In this document: piece by piece, positions 51,097-63,600 of the stretch
Layout of the letters: every line of letters starts with the position of its first letter
Position numbering within the stretch: the stretch's first letter is position 1
Assembly: GCF_001522545.3 (NCBI RefSeq)
Contig: NC_031769.1
Span: 69,306,640 to 69,370,639 of the forward strand
DNA: 64,000 nt
Direction: 5' to 3'
Source of the DNA: Parus major
Lineage: Eukaryota; Chordata; Aves; Passeriformes; Paridae
Translations under genes and position numbers: made by a program
Notes under the pieces: model-generated
Told to the model about the DNA's origin: nothing
Database searches by the model: none
The model's input: only the letters and a program-made list of their open reading frames with translations

Positions 51097-54000
51097 CAGC
51101 ACTGCTCCTTCTGTGAAGGAGAATCCATATTCAACCATGCTGGGCATGAGCCTTGTCCAGAAAACACTAATGTTGACCGCAAATTGTGCAGGAATTCTAC
51201 TGTATTCTAGCTCGGTGCAAAGGGGAACTATTCAACTGAATGTGGCACTTAGTGCTATGGTTAGTTGTCTTGGTGTTCAGGCACAGGTTTTTGCAGTCTT
51301 AGTGATCCTTTGATTTTATTCACATAATTACTTTCTCTCCCTTGTTTTATGCTGTGCCTCTGCAGACAAGCAGTGGAATTTACATTTTGAAGAAGTGCAT
51401 TCTTGTTATTAGTAGAGATGATTTCATTCGTATGCTGAGAAATTTACTTAATCTGCAGTTTAGATACCGAAGGTCATAATACATTTCAGCTACTTTTTCT
51501 TTCTTATAAGAGGTATCCAATTACCGTTTTCATCTTTACAGGCATTTTCTAACATTCCTGTTTTGAAATGTGAATATGACCTCAAGGAGATCCAAATTTT
51601 GCCTATACGCACATAAAATACTAAAATCTGCTGACAAATATATGTCATTAGTTTATAAGAACTTGGTATGCACTGATATTAGGATATATTTGACAAGATT
51701 AATCAGAGACCCACTCATGGAGATATTGGCCAAACTGCACAAGAATGAGTGAAAGCCACTCACAGCCAAATTAACTTAAGATAAATGCTCTTGCTAGCAC
51801 AGTGCAGTGCACTAAAGATAAAATACAGTATCTGGTCAAAGAGGAGAGCACAGCTAAGCATTTCATCCATTAGCTGTGCAGCTTCCGGTCCAGCCACGCA
51901 GTCAGCAGTGATTTGTATGTTTGAAGCAATGGTACAACTGCATGGCCCACTACCAAATCTGCAGCTCTGTTCAGCTGGAGCCTTGTGCACCAAACACAAC
52001 AGAACAAGAGCACAGCAAGGCATGCAAAAGCTGTTTGGTGTTTTCACACTGGAAGGGCACACCATGAAACTCAGCCTTGGTTTGGATGTCCCACATTACA
52101 CTCCTGCAAACTCCCTGTCTGTGAACATCACCTTACTACAGTACCCTGTATTCTAGCTTGGCTGATGCATTATAAAAAATTCCTACACTGCATTTGAAGC
52201 CATTTAAAAACCTTTCCAGGTTTAGCCTCCACACTCATTTGAATCAATATTAAAGTTAGAATTGAGAGGGAGTTATTTTATATATTTGTGAAAGTGCTCT
52301 CATTTTCTTCCAAATGTTTCGCTGTATAATAAAAAAATATTAATTAAAAAAATTCTTTAAATAGAAAAATTCTCTCTTCTTCTCACTGAAAACATCCTTG
52401 GGATTTAGGGAGTTAATATGTTAACACAGTCTTCACTTTCCCCTTAAAAAGCAAAAAAACAAGAAAATAGACATTCCATGAAGATGCAAATCGGAAAAGG
52501 AATGAAAACATGCCAATTAAAACTATTTCATGAACCCTAACATTTTCCCTGGATTAAAATAAGTGCAGTGTCAACCCTGAGCAGTTCCGTAAGAAGAGGA
52601 GAAAGGTTTTGTCGGTGTTGTGTGGTGTTCTGCATGTTTGTTTCATTCTGCTTTCTGTGAGATTTTATACTTTTGTTCTGGTGAATAGTAATGTTGTTAC
52701 TCTAAGAGCGTAGTTTTGCTTGGTTTCCTGTGGCAGCAGAGGTTATGCATTCACCTAAATGTGTGCTCTGTGTCCCCCTCCACCGTACTTTGTGAAACCA
52801 CTGGGCTGTCAAATCAAGTTGAAACTGCTGTCAAAGATATTAAGCTCCCACAAGTTACATGAGAACAGGTGGCTGGAAGAAGAACGATCCTATTAGCATC
52901 CCTGCAGAGGGGTAAGTTGCAAGATAACTTCACCTTTTGTTTATCACAAGAATTCAACAAGGCAGAAACAGTTGATAGAAAAGAAAAAAAAAAAAGGCTT
53001 ACATTGAAGAGACATCTTCAAGTGGCACCTTATCAGATGCTGAGGAACTTGACCATGAGATCTGACACCAGGGGAAAATAGGCTCCACTTTGTTACTGGA
53101 TTTCTTATTAAGGAAGGCACTTTTTCCATGGGGTTGTTCTTTGTGTAACCTCTCCCTACATGTTTGGAAAGTCTGACACATGGAGAAGTGGAACTGCAGC
53201 TGTGCATCAAAGAGCTTCTGGAAAAAATATGACAAGCAAATCCCCAAAGCTTTAAATATATTACACTATGGGAAAAAAGGCAGTCTTGACAGAATCCAGG
53301 CAGATACAGAGTCAGCTGTGGAGTGGGCAGAGCAGGCAGTTGCTCAGAACAGCAAAATACCCTTGGGTGAGAGTGGTTATTGCTGCATTAGAAAATCGTC
53401 TTGAAAGTCTTGGTGCCTATGGGGTCACTCCTCACAGAAACCCGTTCTCCCCTCACCCAGGATGGGAGCAACACCAGGTCACTCCTGATCCAGCTCTCCA
53501 AGCCATTGCCACTGTCCTACCCTCACTTCTCAGTGAAGCAGCAGCCTAATCCCAACTTCCTCCCCAGTTTCTCTCACACATCATAACATCAAAACTCATC
53601 TTCCCCACACCTCTGAAAAACCTTAAGCTGGCTTAAGATGTACAGGAGTACAGCACACCAGAAATGCCACAGGCTCTTTTCTTTTGACAAGCTACACTAC
53701 AGCTTCTACACACAACTTTTAACAATCCTAAAGGCGTGCTAGGTGCTGCACCTGTATTAAAACACAGGCTGTGATCCTATACCACTGATATCAGAGAAAG
53801 TTTTGCTACTGGATTGAATGGGCACAGCTTCAAAGCATATGCATTTAAGACAGATTATGTTTTGCAGCTTTAGACTATAAGTATGCAAACTCTGTGGACA
53901 TTTAAGCTTATTTCTTACACCTGTTTTAATACTAATGTGTAAGAAGTTAAAACTCTTATGACTAGTCTTTGTTACTAGACTATTTCAAGGTTCATGGCCT

Positions 54001-54404
54001 GATACTTGTGAAAAGATGAGTAGAGGTATTGCGGGAAGTTTTCTGCTAAGTGAAAGAATCATTCTGATTACACTTTTAGAGTCCATTCTCATCCTAGAGA
54101 TGTTACTGGTCCTTCTGGCATTCCAATTTTATGCACCAGTACCTTCAGCGGAATCAGTCATCTCTCTGAAACTGGAACAAGCAGCGCAACTAAACCCTGT
54201 GGGAGAACTGTGCAGTAATGTGGCCTTGGGGAAAAAATGCAGAGATGAACCAGCCAGGCTTCATCCAGTATAAGCAGTTTGTAAAACAGAGCCTCCTCCT
54301 CAAAAAGGCAGGAAAAAACCAAGACCCCTCAAAAGGAGCCTCCTTTTTGCTTTTGCTTTCCCAGGTGTACACAGTATACTTATACATGGTGGTTTATTTT
54401 CTTT
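51097..54404. other. non-coding stretch, nothing recognised
   Basis: About 3.3 kb. A 123-codon plus frame (51785-52156) competes with a 101-codon minus frame (51760-52065); neither is recognised. An octamer ATGCAAAT lies at 52484-52491 and an A-run near 52984. No exon, RNA or repeat is supported. Confidence 0.5.
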
Positions 54405-54928
54405 GCAGTGGTTGATATGGGGCTGTGTTTTGGATTTTTGCTGAACACAGTATTGACAACACAGGGATGTAGTGCTTACAGGGTCAAGGCCTTTCCTGTG
54501 TCTCACCCCAGAAAGGAGGCTGGAGTTGCACAAGGAGTTGGAAAGAGACACAGCCAGAAAAGCTGATCCCAATTGATTAAAGGGATATTGGATATCATAT
54601 CATGCCATGCTTAGCAATAAAACCAGGGGGAAGGTTGGCCAGGGGGGACTGCTTCTCAGGGACTCACTGAGCATTGACCAGTCATTTGTGAGCAATAGTT
54701 CTTATTTCCATCACTTGTCTTTCTGGGGTATTATTGCCTCTCTTTTTTGTTTTCCATGATTATGATCATGACTATGATTATGATTATTACAATTATGGCA
54801 TTCTTCATGTCTCAACCCATGGGTTTTCTCATTCTTGCTCTTCCAATTCTCTCCCACCCATTCTACTGGGGGATAGCAAGCAAGGGGCCATGTGATGCTT
54901 AGTTATTGGCTGGGGTTAAACCATGATA
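54405..54928 (+). mobile_element. avian endogenous retrovirus LTR, apparently solo
   Basis: About 520 bp follow, in order, the hallmark blocks of a very common avian LTR. These are GCTGAACACAGTATTGACAA (54441-54460), CTTACAGGGTCAAGGCCTTT (about 54476-54495), GAGGCTGGAGTTGCACAAGG, GACACAGCCAGAAAAGCTGA, AAAGGGATATTGGATATCAT and TGCTTAGCAATAAAACC. The 3' part has TCTCAACCCATGGGTTTTCT, CTTCCAATTCTCTCCCACCC, ACTGGGGGATAGCAAGC and GGCTGGGGTTAAACCATGAT. The expected terminal CA has decayed to TA. The middle is shorter than the form I know, so it may be another subfamily or carry a deletion. No gag, pol or env and no second LTR was seen. The 5' edge is uncertain by some tens of bases. Confidence 0.82.
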
Positions 54929-55899
54929 GCTCAGAAAATTCCTCCTTTATGGCAAGAGGGATTTTTCCTGCCATGCAGAAGCAGGTGGGGGATGAAGCTG
55001 AGGAGAGGAGCTGGCTGGACTCCAGCTGTAAGGAGCAGTAACAAAAGTTACCTGAGCTCCCAGAGATGTTCCCGCAGCTTCAGCCAGTCTCTCACTGCCC
55101 CAAGCTCTCCACTGCAAGCATCCCTTGCCCTCCCTGCAAAGAGGTGCTAAATTGCGTTACCTCATTTTGCCTCTTCGACCGAGAACTAGACTTGCAGCTG
55201 AATTAATATCTATTCAAGAAGAACATGCCTGACAAAGAAAAGTGTTTGAGATGATAGACCTTTTGGCTAAAACTCAAACCACTTCATTTTTACTTCTTTA
55301 GTGAAGTATTGTGGGGTGAGGGTGAGAGTGGAAATGTACTGGTGTGGGGGAAAGGACTACTTCACCAGCCATATTTAGAATATAATCCCTCATTTCAAAC
55401 TCTAGGAACATATATTTGTTTTAAATATAGAAGGACTGATTGTCTTTCCTAATAACAGTATGCATCAGAATTATTACAGCAATGAAATTTGATCTGTGAA
55501 GTGTGAAAAATTGATAGAATTTGGTGATCTGTTTTCCATCAGTCTTGCCTTTATACTTAGCTGCATATGAGATACACAGAAGAATATGTTATTAAATAAT
55601 GCACAAAAAAGTGGTTGTTAGCAACACCTAATAACACAGTTATTTAATGATCCCAAGCAAACTCTGAGTGTGCTAATGTGCAAATGTTACGTTTGTACAT
55701 AAATCAAATCAATCATTAAATGATATCATGACCACTTCTGTGGAGTTTACTGGTACAGTACTAAAAGTGCATTTTATGGTTAACCGTCTAAATATTTTTT
55801 ACAGGGAAAAACTTCTGCTGCCTATTTGCTGCTAAAGAACAATCGGGATTTGGTTTGCTTTCCTGTATGAAATATAGGCTTTTATTTTTCTCAAAAAAA
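54929..55899. other. non-coding stretch, nothing recognised
   Basis: Unique sequence directly 3' of the LTR. A 75-codon plus frame (54923-55150), rich in serine, arginine and proline, is not recognised. No primer-binding site or retroviral leader was recognised after the LTR end. Confidence 0.5.
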
Positions 55900-56120
55900 A
55901 AAGTTATAATCTAAAATATATAATCTCCTATCAGCTCATTTGCATCAGCATACAGAGAGGATGTGAGCAGGCACTTAGTGGTTTGTGATTAACACTCATG
56001 TGGCTACAAATTCTCATTTACTAATAAAGAGGGAAAAAGAAAACTACATCTCCTGCTGTAACTTAAGTGAAGCCAAATTTTGTTTTTAATGTAATAACGT
56101 AGCTTATTTATTCACACGCA
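55900..56120. promoter_or_regulatory. candidate conserved non-coding element with octamer
   Basis: The block has GTTATAATCTAAAATATATA, a perfect octamer ATTTGCAT at 55938-55945 followed by CAGCATACAG, GTGGTTTGTGATTAACAC (RUNX-like TGTGGTT relative and homeodomain-like core), TTTACTAATAAAG and GTAATAACGTAGC. Closely spaced POU and homeodomain words without coding potential suggest an enhancer-like element. Evidence is texture only. Confidence 0.28.
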
Positions 56121-57733
56121 GAGAACTGCAGAATGCATGATGGCTGAGAGCTGTGGAGATGTTTGCATTCATCTTTGTGAGTGAGAAAAGGGATAACTGC
56201 TACAGCCCAGAGTTATTAGATCACTCCTCAGAAATAAAAGGTTAGACCAGATTGCAGCCATCAGATCTTTTAATGTCTGTGTGTACGTTCAACAGCGAAG
56301 ATGAAAAGATAGATCATTTTTTTGCTTCATGCTCTAGCAAACCACAACTTTTTCGCAATTGCCCTTGGTTCTCCCTATATTTTCCACCCAACTTGTGCTG
56401 ACTTTGCCACTCGGAGTTTTGTCTTTCACATCTCAACATCTGTATGAACTAGTTATTCAACTGAGTAGAAGATCAACAGCTGTTTTTTTCAGAGATGGAT
56501 TAATAGCTTGATTTTCAGTGGCACCAGGACACGCATCTAGGGAAACTTCTTACTGGTTTAAGCCAGTTGTTCAGGGAAAGGGTAATTTACATTTACATTT
56601 AGCCTGACCCTTTCACTTTGGCATGATCTTTTTATTCCAATTGCATGGTGGCTCTAGAATAAAGGCAAAGCTCATCATGTCACATAACATGGTGTTTATG
56701 AGCAGTCACTAGACTCACTCAGGCAGGACCAAATGGCCTGGCAGGGTACAGATTTGCAGCATGTGCATTAAAATGATAAACTCATTTGGTATTCAATCTA
56801 AAATCAAGAGTTTGATTATTATAGATGTCCAAAAGGAGCACCAATGTTGCACACATTTCCAGTAGTTGTTACTTTGGCTGGCTTGCCACAGGCTGACCAA
56901 AGTGTAAAACAAAACCTGCTGCAGCTGTAGACGAAGAAACAAACCTTTTATGCAGGCACCACAATCAATTCCACTGAGCTGTCCTGGAGCTCTAGCACTC
57001 ACAGTGACCTGACACATTCATAAATGCATTACACAATCAAGAAATCATCTAGTTTTCACTGATTTTACTGCTTCGTAATAAATCAGTTGTTTACATGTAT
57101 TTCTCTGTGATATTTTTGATTTACAGAATCTATTACTGCAGCATGCAGTATGGGAATTGCTGTCTGTAAGTACAATCCTGTTATTTACAAATGTTGTATT
57201 TATGGCATTTATTGATATAACCCAGTTGAAACTGATCTCGGCTGAATTATGTATACACACATGTTACTTTCTTACATCATTAACTTGATTAATATAAGGA
57301 AGATTTCCCAGATTTAAAGAAGTGGATTGAGAACATGGACTCCTGATTTGCATCTAATGATAATTAACATCTTTTGATTCATTGCAGCCTTATTGATTTC
57401 TGCTAGTGGACTTTCTAAAACACAGGATGCAGTCCTACATCTTGTCAGGAAGCTTAGTGGCTGCATCCTTAGATTCAGCAGTTAGACAAAGTTGGGTGCA
57501 TCCATTCTTTGTTAGAAGAATCTGCTTTTGAAAATGTTAGTGTATCTATAACAAATAAACTTTGGTTTCCACTTATGAAGACAGGGTAATGCTTTACAGT
57601 AAAGCTTTTCAGGAAAAATAAAAAATAATACGAACTGTAAACTAAAAAAATAGCGGCAGAAACACATTTCTGCAAGTGATGCATGTGTATGTATTTGCCA
57701 ACAAGGGCTTTCAGTCATAAAGTTACAAACACA
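56121..57733. other. non-coding stretch with octamer site
   Basis: A perfect octamer ATTTGCAT lies at 57346-57353, inside a TAAT-rich segment (CATCTAATGATAATTAAC). Minus-strand frames at 56793-57017 and 57045-57260 are short and unrecognised. No gene or repeat is supported. Confidence 0.5.
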
Positions 57734-57768
57734 GGGGGGGAGAGAGAGAGAGAGAGAGAGAGGAGAGA
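57734..57768. repeat. G7 run plus GA microsatellite
   Basis: Seven G (57734-57740) are followed by about twelve GA units with one GG interruption (57763). The tract is all-purine on the plus strand and could adopt triplex (H-DNA) structure under supercoiling. It is a length-variable simple repeat. Confidence 0.95.
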
Positions 57769-58571
57769 ACCATTGAGATTAAAAACTAAGCCAAAACACA
57801 CTGTAAAAAGCGATTAGAAGAATGAGGTAGAGTTGAAAAGGTTTATTAACTATCAGTCTTCCTGAAACAATACTCCAACCCCAGAGGCTTTTGTCAAAAT
57901 TTCTTATAAAAAGGTGGGGGAGAGGCTCTCATTTTCAGAAACTGCCAACATGTGCAACTTCAACAAGAGCTGTAGGTCCTCAGAAAATGAAGTTCATGGT
58001 CTAATAGGTTCCAGTTGCCTCTGTTCCTCTCTGCAGGTCATGCTGTAAAATTACAGCATTCATGCATAGCAGCTATAGCGCTCAGAGAAATTGACAGTGG
58101 AGCACAAAAGCTGTCCAAGGTTAGGGACCCAGACAGGCTTCTGTAAAGCATCAGATTAGCAGCTATTCGCAGTGAAAAATGAAAGGCAAGAGGAAATCTT
58201 ATCCCCAGGATTTGGCATCAGTCAATAAGAAATCTTAAATTGGAATACAAAGGCCTAATGATGGGTAAATTGTTAGCAGCCTTATTACACATATACATTC
58301 TGGGTAGGTTTTTCCCACAGGTTGAAAGGAACCTGTTCTACTGTGATTCTGTATATAGCACCTCAACTCTGGGAGAATACTAGGGGGCTTTCAAATAAAT
58401 TTGTTTCAAATTCTCTGGGAGGATTTATTGCAACAGTTTTTCTACCATGATATTCTACACAGTAACCAGACTGTTATAGGTCTATCCATTTGAGATTGGT
58501 GTTTATTATAAAAACTTATCCCATAGCCAAAAGAAATTTAAAAATTTCGACCCCCTAAGAAAATAAAGGAG
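57769..58571. other. non-coding spacer, nothing recognised
   Basis: Unique sequence with no recognisable exon, RNA gene or repeat. Confidence 0.5.
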
Positions 58572-58636
58572 AGCCTTGACGAATGTTGTTGATGATCTTA
58601 AAGATCTTTTCCAACCTAAATAATTCTATGATTATA
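58572..58636 (+). mobile_element. CR1 LINE extreme 3' tail
   Basis: About 65 bp match the very end of CR1 on the plus strand: GATGATCTTAAAGATCTTTT, CCAACCTAAATAATTC and TATGATTATAC, corresponding to 'gatgatctttaaggtccctt/ccaacccaa/attctatgattc'. Only the terminal part of the 3' UTR remains. Confidence 0.85.
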
Positions 58637-60528
58637 CTTCTTTTTTTGTGAGGGGATTGTTCAGACCTCAGCCCTCTTGGATGCAAGGATGTGTGTGTTT
58701 TGAGTGGAGCTAAAACAGATGGGAAATTAACAACTGAAAAAAAGCTGTTTTTTTTCCTTTTAAAATTAAAAAACCTACAAAATTTTAGCAAATTTTATAA
58801 ATAATTATTGATTTTTTTTTTTAAAGTGTTGAGAGGACTGAATTTTGTGACTAAATGTAAAACTTCCTATCAATGATGGGATATAATTTTTTCTTTTACC
58901 AAAAATCTGCCAGTAGCTTGTTGGGTAATGGATACACTTACTAGCCATTGTTCTTCCTGGTTCTGTCTGGAGGTTTGATCTGGCCTCCAAGATGAATGCC
59001 CAAGTCACTGAGTTATGGTGCTCTAGTTCTTTGCTTCAGGAGCCTGCATCTGAAAGCTCCTGGGAGAGCCACCCCACTTTCTACTGCCAGAAGCCAAACA
59101 CCTGGGCTTTCCACACCCCACGTGCACAGCAGCCAGCCTCTGCTTCACTGAGCATTTCAGTAACACAAAACAAAGGAGCCTTGACTGTGCCAAGCAAGAG
59201 CTCTTCACTGCTCAGCAGCCAATAGCCTGATTGCAGGCAGCAGCAGTGAGTGATGGATCAGTGAAGAAAGAGGATATTTTTCTTCTCTCTCCTGAGGAAT
59301 AGAAACAATAGAGGTTCGTTTCCTGGTATTCAGTGTATTAGGATAAATGTGGTGGTGTTGGGAAGATGCTTAGGAAGGTGGCTGGCCACATGTGCAATTA
59401 AAATGGCTTTTGAAGTCTCAGTGTCACCAAGATAACATTTATAAAATAGTATGCTGGCCAAGTCTATGCCAGAAATCGGTGGTAGCAGTTGCATTATGTG
59501 TAAACAAAACCCTGCTGATAAATTAGCAGAAAATCAAGGGAAAAAATCACTGTAATCAGACTCCAAGGTCACCAAACATGTAATCTAATATCTACATTAT
59601 TCTTTTTCAAAGACCAATATTTCTAAATGATAGAAGCAATACCTCACAGACATTCAGCCAGGAGTCTAAAGAAAGACTAGAGCCCCAGCTTCCCCATAAC
59701 AATTTTCTGCCAACTTAAAATTAAAGACTCCAATATATTACTCTTGATTTACTCTAGTGCTAAGATGATCAGAATTCTAAAACAAGAAATTACCATATTA
59801 TCGTAATTGTCAAGAAGAAACTAGGGAAGCAATTGGAAGTTTTCCAATGAGACATGCTTGCACCAGAAGCATGTCAATTCTTTGAAACAGAAATATCTCT
59901 TAGAAATGCCATGTAATGAGCTACCAATGAGACAGAGGAAGGATTTCTGGCAGAAATCAGATGGAAAGCTGTCCAACTTTTTCTTCATCTTACCTAAATA
60001 GTCACTTGGGCAGTCTTGGTTCCTTGGGTTTACCAACATAGGATGGCCCTTCTGTGGAGAAAGCATCATAAATGTATGGCCATTCTGCTTTCTGCACAGA
60101 GCTTAAAAGTTCTGAGAAGACCATGTCTGGGTTTTCTTGAAGCTCATGGCTTCTGTAGAATGTGTGTTGTTTTATTTTTTCTGGAAACATTGTGAAACTT
60201 GAACCTTAGAATGCCTTGTTACTGCAACAAAAGAAAACATCCTACTGTAGTCTGGTTTCCAGACTCTTATATTCTGATATTTTCTGAAGAGTACTTTTTG
60301 CTCCTAATGACATTTTAAAGTTTAAAACTAGTAGGATTTTGCATCTTGCTCCAGAAACAAAATGATTTGCCACCTCCTTGCCACATTTTCTCTTGATATC
60401 AGGCAAGCTCAAGAAATCTCATCAATGATGCCAAATTCAAACACTTGAGTACTTCAGTCAGTGAAGTAACTCAGCACATTAATATACCTCCCATGTGGAG
60501 CAAATATATATAAAATAATTGTTTTTTA
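58637..60528. other. non-coding stretch, nothing recognised
   Basis: Contains T-runs (58812-58822 and others). Two overlapping minus-strand frames at 59821-60069 and 60002-60190 are unrecognised. Nothing supports a gene. Confidence 0.5.
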
Positions 60529-60600
60529 TACATACATATGTGTACATATATATGTACATAGATATGCATGTTTATAGTATATATGTCAGAATGTGTACAA
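60529..60600. repeat. TA/CA-rich microsatellite with 18-bp palindrome
   Basis: Alternating purine-pyrimidine sequence contains the perfect palindrome TGTACATATATATGTACA at 60541-60558. An 87-codon open frame (60519-60782) rich in tyrosine and isoleucine arises from this low-complexity tract and is not coding. Confidence 0.85.
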
Positions 60601-63600
60601 GTATAAACCTCCATATACAATATAGCTATACCTCCCTGTATTTAGTATGTACATCTATTTTTTGGTTGAAATTTATCTTACTGCTGGAAGTAATCAAAGC
60701 AGGAACAATGCCATCTAAGGTAGCACAATTTTTTCCATTTAGTTGCATTCTTAATATTGACAAAGGAAGGCAATCTTCATAAAGGAGACTTTAGGTAACC
60801 AATTGATGAGTAGATTTGGGGTCTAGTCATCCACCAGAGGTAAGACTGGCAGAGGTAAAGCTATTTCTCATGTGTATTTCACAATCCTGTTTAGTGGAGT
60901 TTTTTCTCACCCAAGAGAATTCACTTACAAAAACTCTTGTCTGAGACTGTTGCTAAATGAACCAGACAGTGCTGCAGTGCAGGAGTTAATTTCCTCATTT
61001 GTGGCTGTAGTTCATCATTCAGGGATTTAAATGTGCATTGTTGAATAGCTGTGATGTGCTATTTAATTTCTGAAGTAGGTGCATATCAGTGTTAGGTAAA
61101 TTGATCCCTTTATCACCTAATTTGCAGTACCTCAATGAGATATTTTGAGGCTTAATTGATAAATGCTTGAAAATACATTCACGTCCTTCTGGAAGGATAG
61201 AGTGGGTGATAATATATGATCACAATGAGTATTTACAGGGACTCAGAATGGCAATCTGTCTTTTGTTGATGCTCAGCTGTAATTCGTGTGTGACCTCTGC
61301 AAGGTCTCTGTTGAGAGATCCCAGGCCACACTCAGTCACTGAGGTTGCAATGTCAGTATGAGGCAGAATAACTGAGCTGCAGCTACAGAGAACTGACACG
61401 AGAAAGTGCAGCAATTAAAAACAATACTCCAAAGGCAGCATATTTAAAGCTATTAAACAGCATGGGGCTGAAGAATAGGTGTTTAAATAACTACAGGGAT
61501 GATACACCCAAACATACAAGCCCTTATGCAAAAACAGGACTGAGAAGGCCAACAATCAAAATCCTTCATGAGCAGCAACAGACCTGCAAAAGTGACCAAG
61601 TGACCAGAACCAAGGTCCTCCCTGTGAAGAGCAGTGGAGGAATCCAAGAGACAGGTGTGAGATGGCTGTGGCTTTCCAGGAGGGAGTAAACAGCTGGCAA
61701 AGCAGTTTTGGGGCTGGGAAAGGTTTCCAAAGCCTTCTCTGAAATGGATTGAAGCTGGCATTCCCACTGAGGTGTGACTGCAGCCAAAGTGCAATTTTCC
61801 AGGATCTTGGACAGAAACAGTATATTAAACTTTAGGTTACATTTTAAAGACCCTTCAGGTGGTAGGGGCCTTGGAGTTCCTCAAACCTGGAGTGACAATG
61901 CTATGAACGAAGAGGTGGGGAGTCTCCCTAATGTGCCAGAGGAGTACATTAACGTAATGTGAAGAAAAGTGAAACACTGAAAACAGCTTTAGTATACCAG
62001 AGATAAGTTGAACTAAGGGGGATTTTCTGATTTGGATGAGCAGGGTTATGCAGGAAAAACAGCAGGTGATCCTGCAGTGAAAGACCATCTCAAAGTCCTT
62101 GATCACAGCTATCATATAAGGGAGCACAACCAAAATTTCTCCATTGTGGAACTTTTTAATTTGAGTGTATGGCCAAACAATCTCAATCTGCTTGGTGGCT
62201 GGGGCCTTTATAATACACCACTTTCATTCTCTTGTATTTCGTTTTAAGAAGATGAAAAGAAAATAACACAAAAAGGCTGAAAATCTGTCTAAGCATACCA
62301 GTTGGGATAATAGGAAGGTGTCTTTTCTTTCCATAGCCTTACTCACGAAAGCCCTAGGATGCAGACAATGCAGCACAGCTATTAATGCTCTAATATTCAC
62401 AGCATAAGTTGCTGTTACCTGTTATCCCTCAATTGTTCATAAGACTGCTCCTTTTCTTCATGATAAATAAATACCAGAGACTGTATCAGCTGCTTTTTTA
62501 ATGTGCAGGGATTCCTTTGTCCAAAACTCAAGGACTTTGCGCCACATAGACCTGGCAAGTTCCAGCTGTGGCTCAGTGCTCTGAGAAAAGCTAACGCCGG
62601 TCTTGGTAAAGGCAAGAAATCCCTTATGCTGGGTAACAACTGAGGAATTCCAGGGAGAAGGTATCTTTCATTGCCCTGGGATCAAAAGGGATGATTTAAA
62701 TAAAAAATAATGTTCTATAGTAAATTACTGATGGAGAGCTACCCATTGTGATTTGAACCAACGCCACTGGATTGATAGCAGCAGATGACACAGTGAGATA
62801 CTGCTAGCAGGTTCTCTCTTTGATGCTAATGGAGGAGTCTATTTTGTACTTCAACCCTGAGACAGTAGCACCTTGTAGTCTCCAGTCTGGAGATAATTAA
62901 CTTCAGACCTTCAAAGTTCTTCATACTCCACCTGTGAGACCTGTGTGCCAGGGACATGCCTGGCACATCCAGTTACCTGGCAGGGCAGCAGCTGGCTGCA
63001 GCTGGAGACTGACTTCAGTGGGGGATTCTTTGGGCATAGGGCCTCCCTCAGTGGCACCCATCCCCAGGTGAGATCTCCCTCCTTCAGTGTGGCCACACAT
63101 GCCAGGCTCAGCCAGGTGATGGATCACAGGATCTGTTACAACAGGCACACTGGGGTGTGTAGCCTGGCACAGGCTCTGATGCTGCACTGCAGTGGGTGAG
63201 GTACCTATCAAACCAGAGAAGTGAGTGTGAGGCCATAGAGACCTGCACGGGCTTCAGACAAGTGTGTGACATTTACAGGCTTTTTTGTTGGAACAGCAGG
63301 ATAAACTCGAATTTCAAGCAATAGATACCTTAAAAAAATTATTCTAAATATCATGTGCTTAGAAACAGTAATTGAAAAATTAACAGACCCATTTACACAG
63401 GCTGGAAGATGTATCTTTTTCCCAAGAATGAAATTCTTTTGGCAAAGGTCCTCATTTCCACATATGCCTGTGGTATGTCTCCTATACAAGACGTGACTGA
63501 AAGTAAAAATAACTCATGAATGCCTCTTGCAAATGTCTCAGTGCCCACACAGTCTGTCCTGGGTAGGAAAAGCAAAAGTAAGAAGGAAAGATTTTAATGC

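Noticed and set aside
51785..52156. 123-codon plus-strand open frame
   Set aside because: Unrecognised, and a 101-codon minus-strand frame covers the same bases. It is best explained as a low-stop stretch.
7129..57353. Seven perfect octamers (ATTTGCAT or ATGCAAAT) at 7129, 26496, 41737, 45165, 52484, 55938 and 57346
   Set aside because: About four are expected by chance at this composition; the excess is small and the sites are scattered.
59821..60190. Two overlapping minus-strand frames that could be a frameshifted gene
   Set aside because: Neither translation resembles a known protein, and overlap of two chance frames is common at this length.
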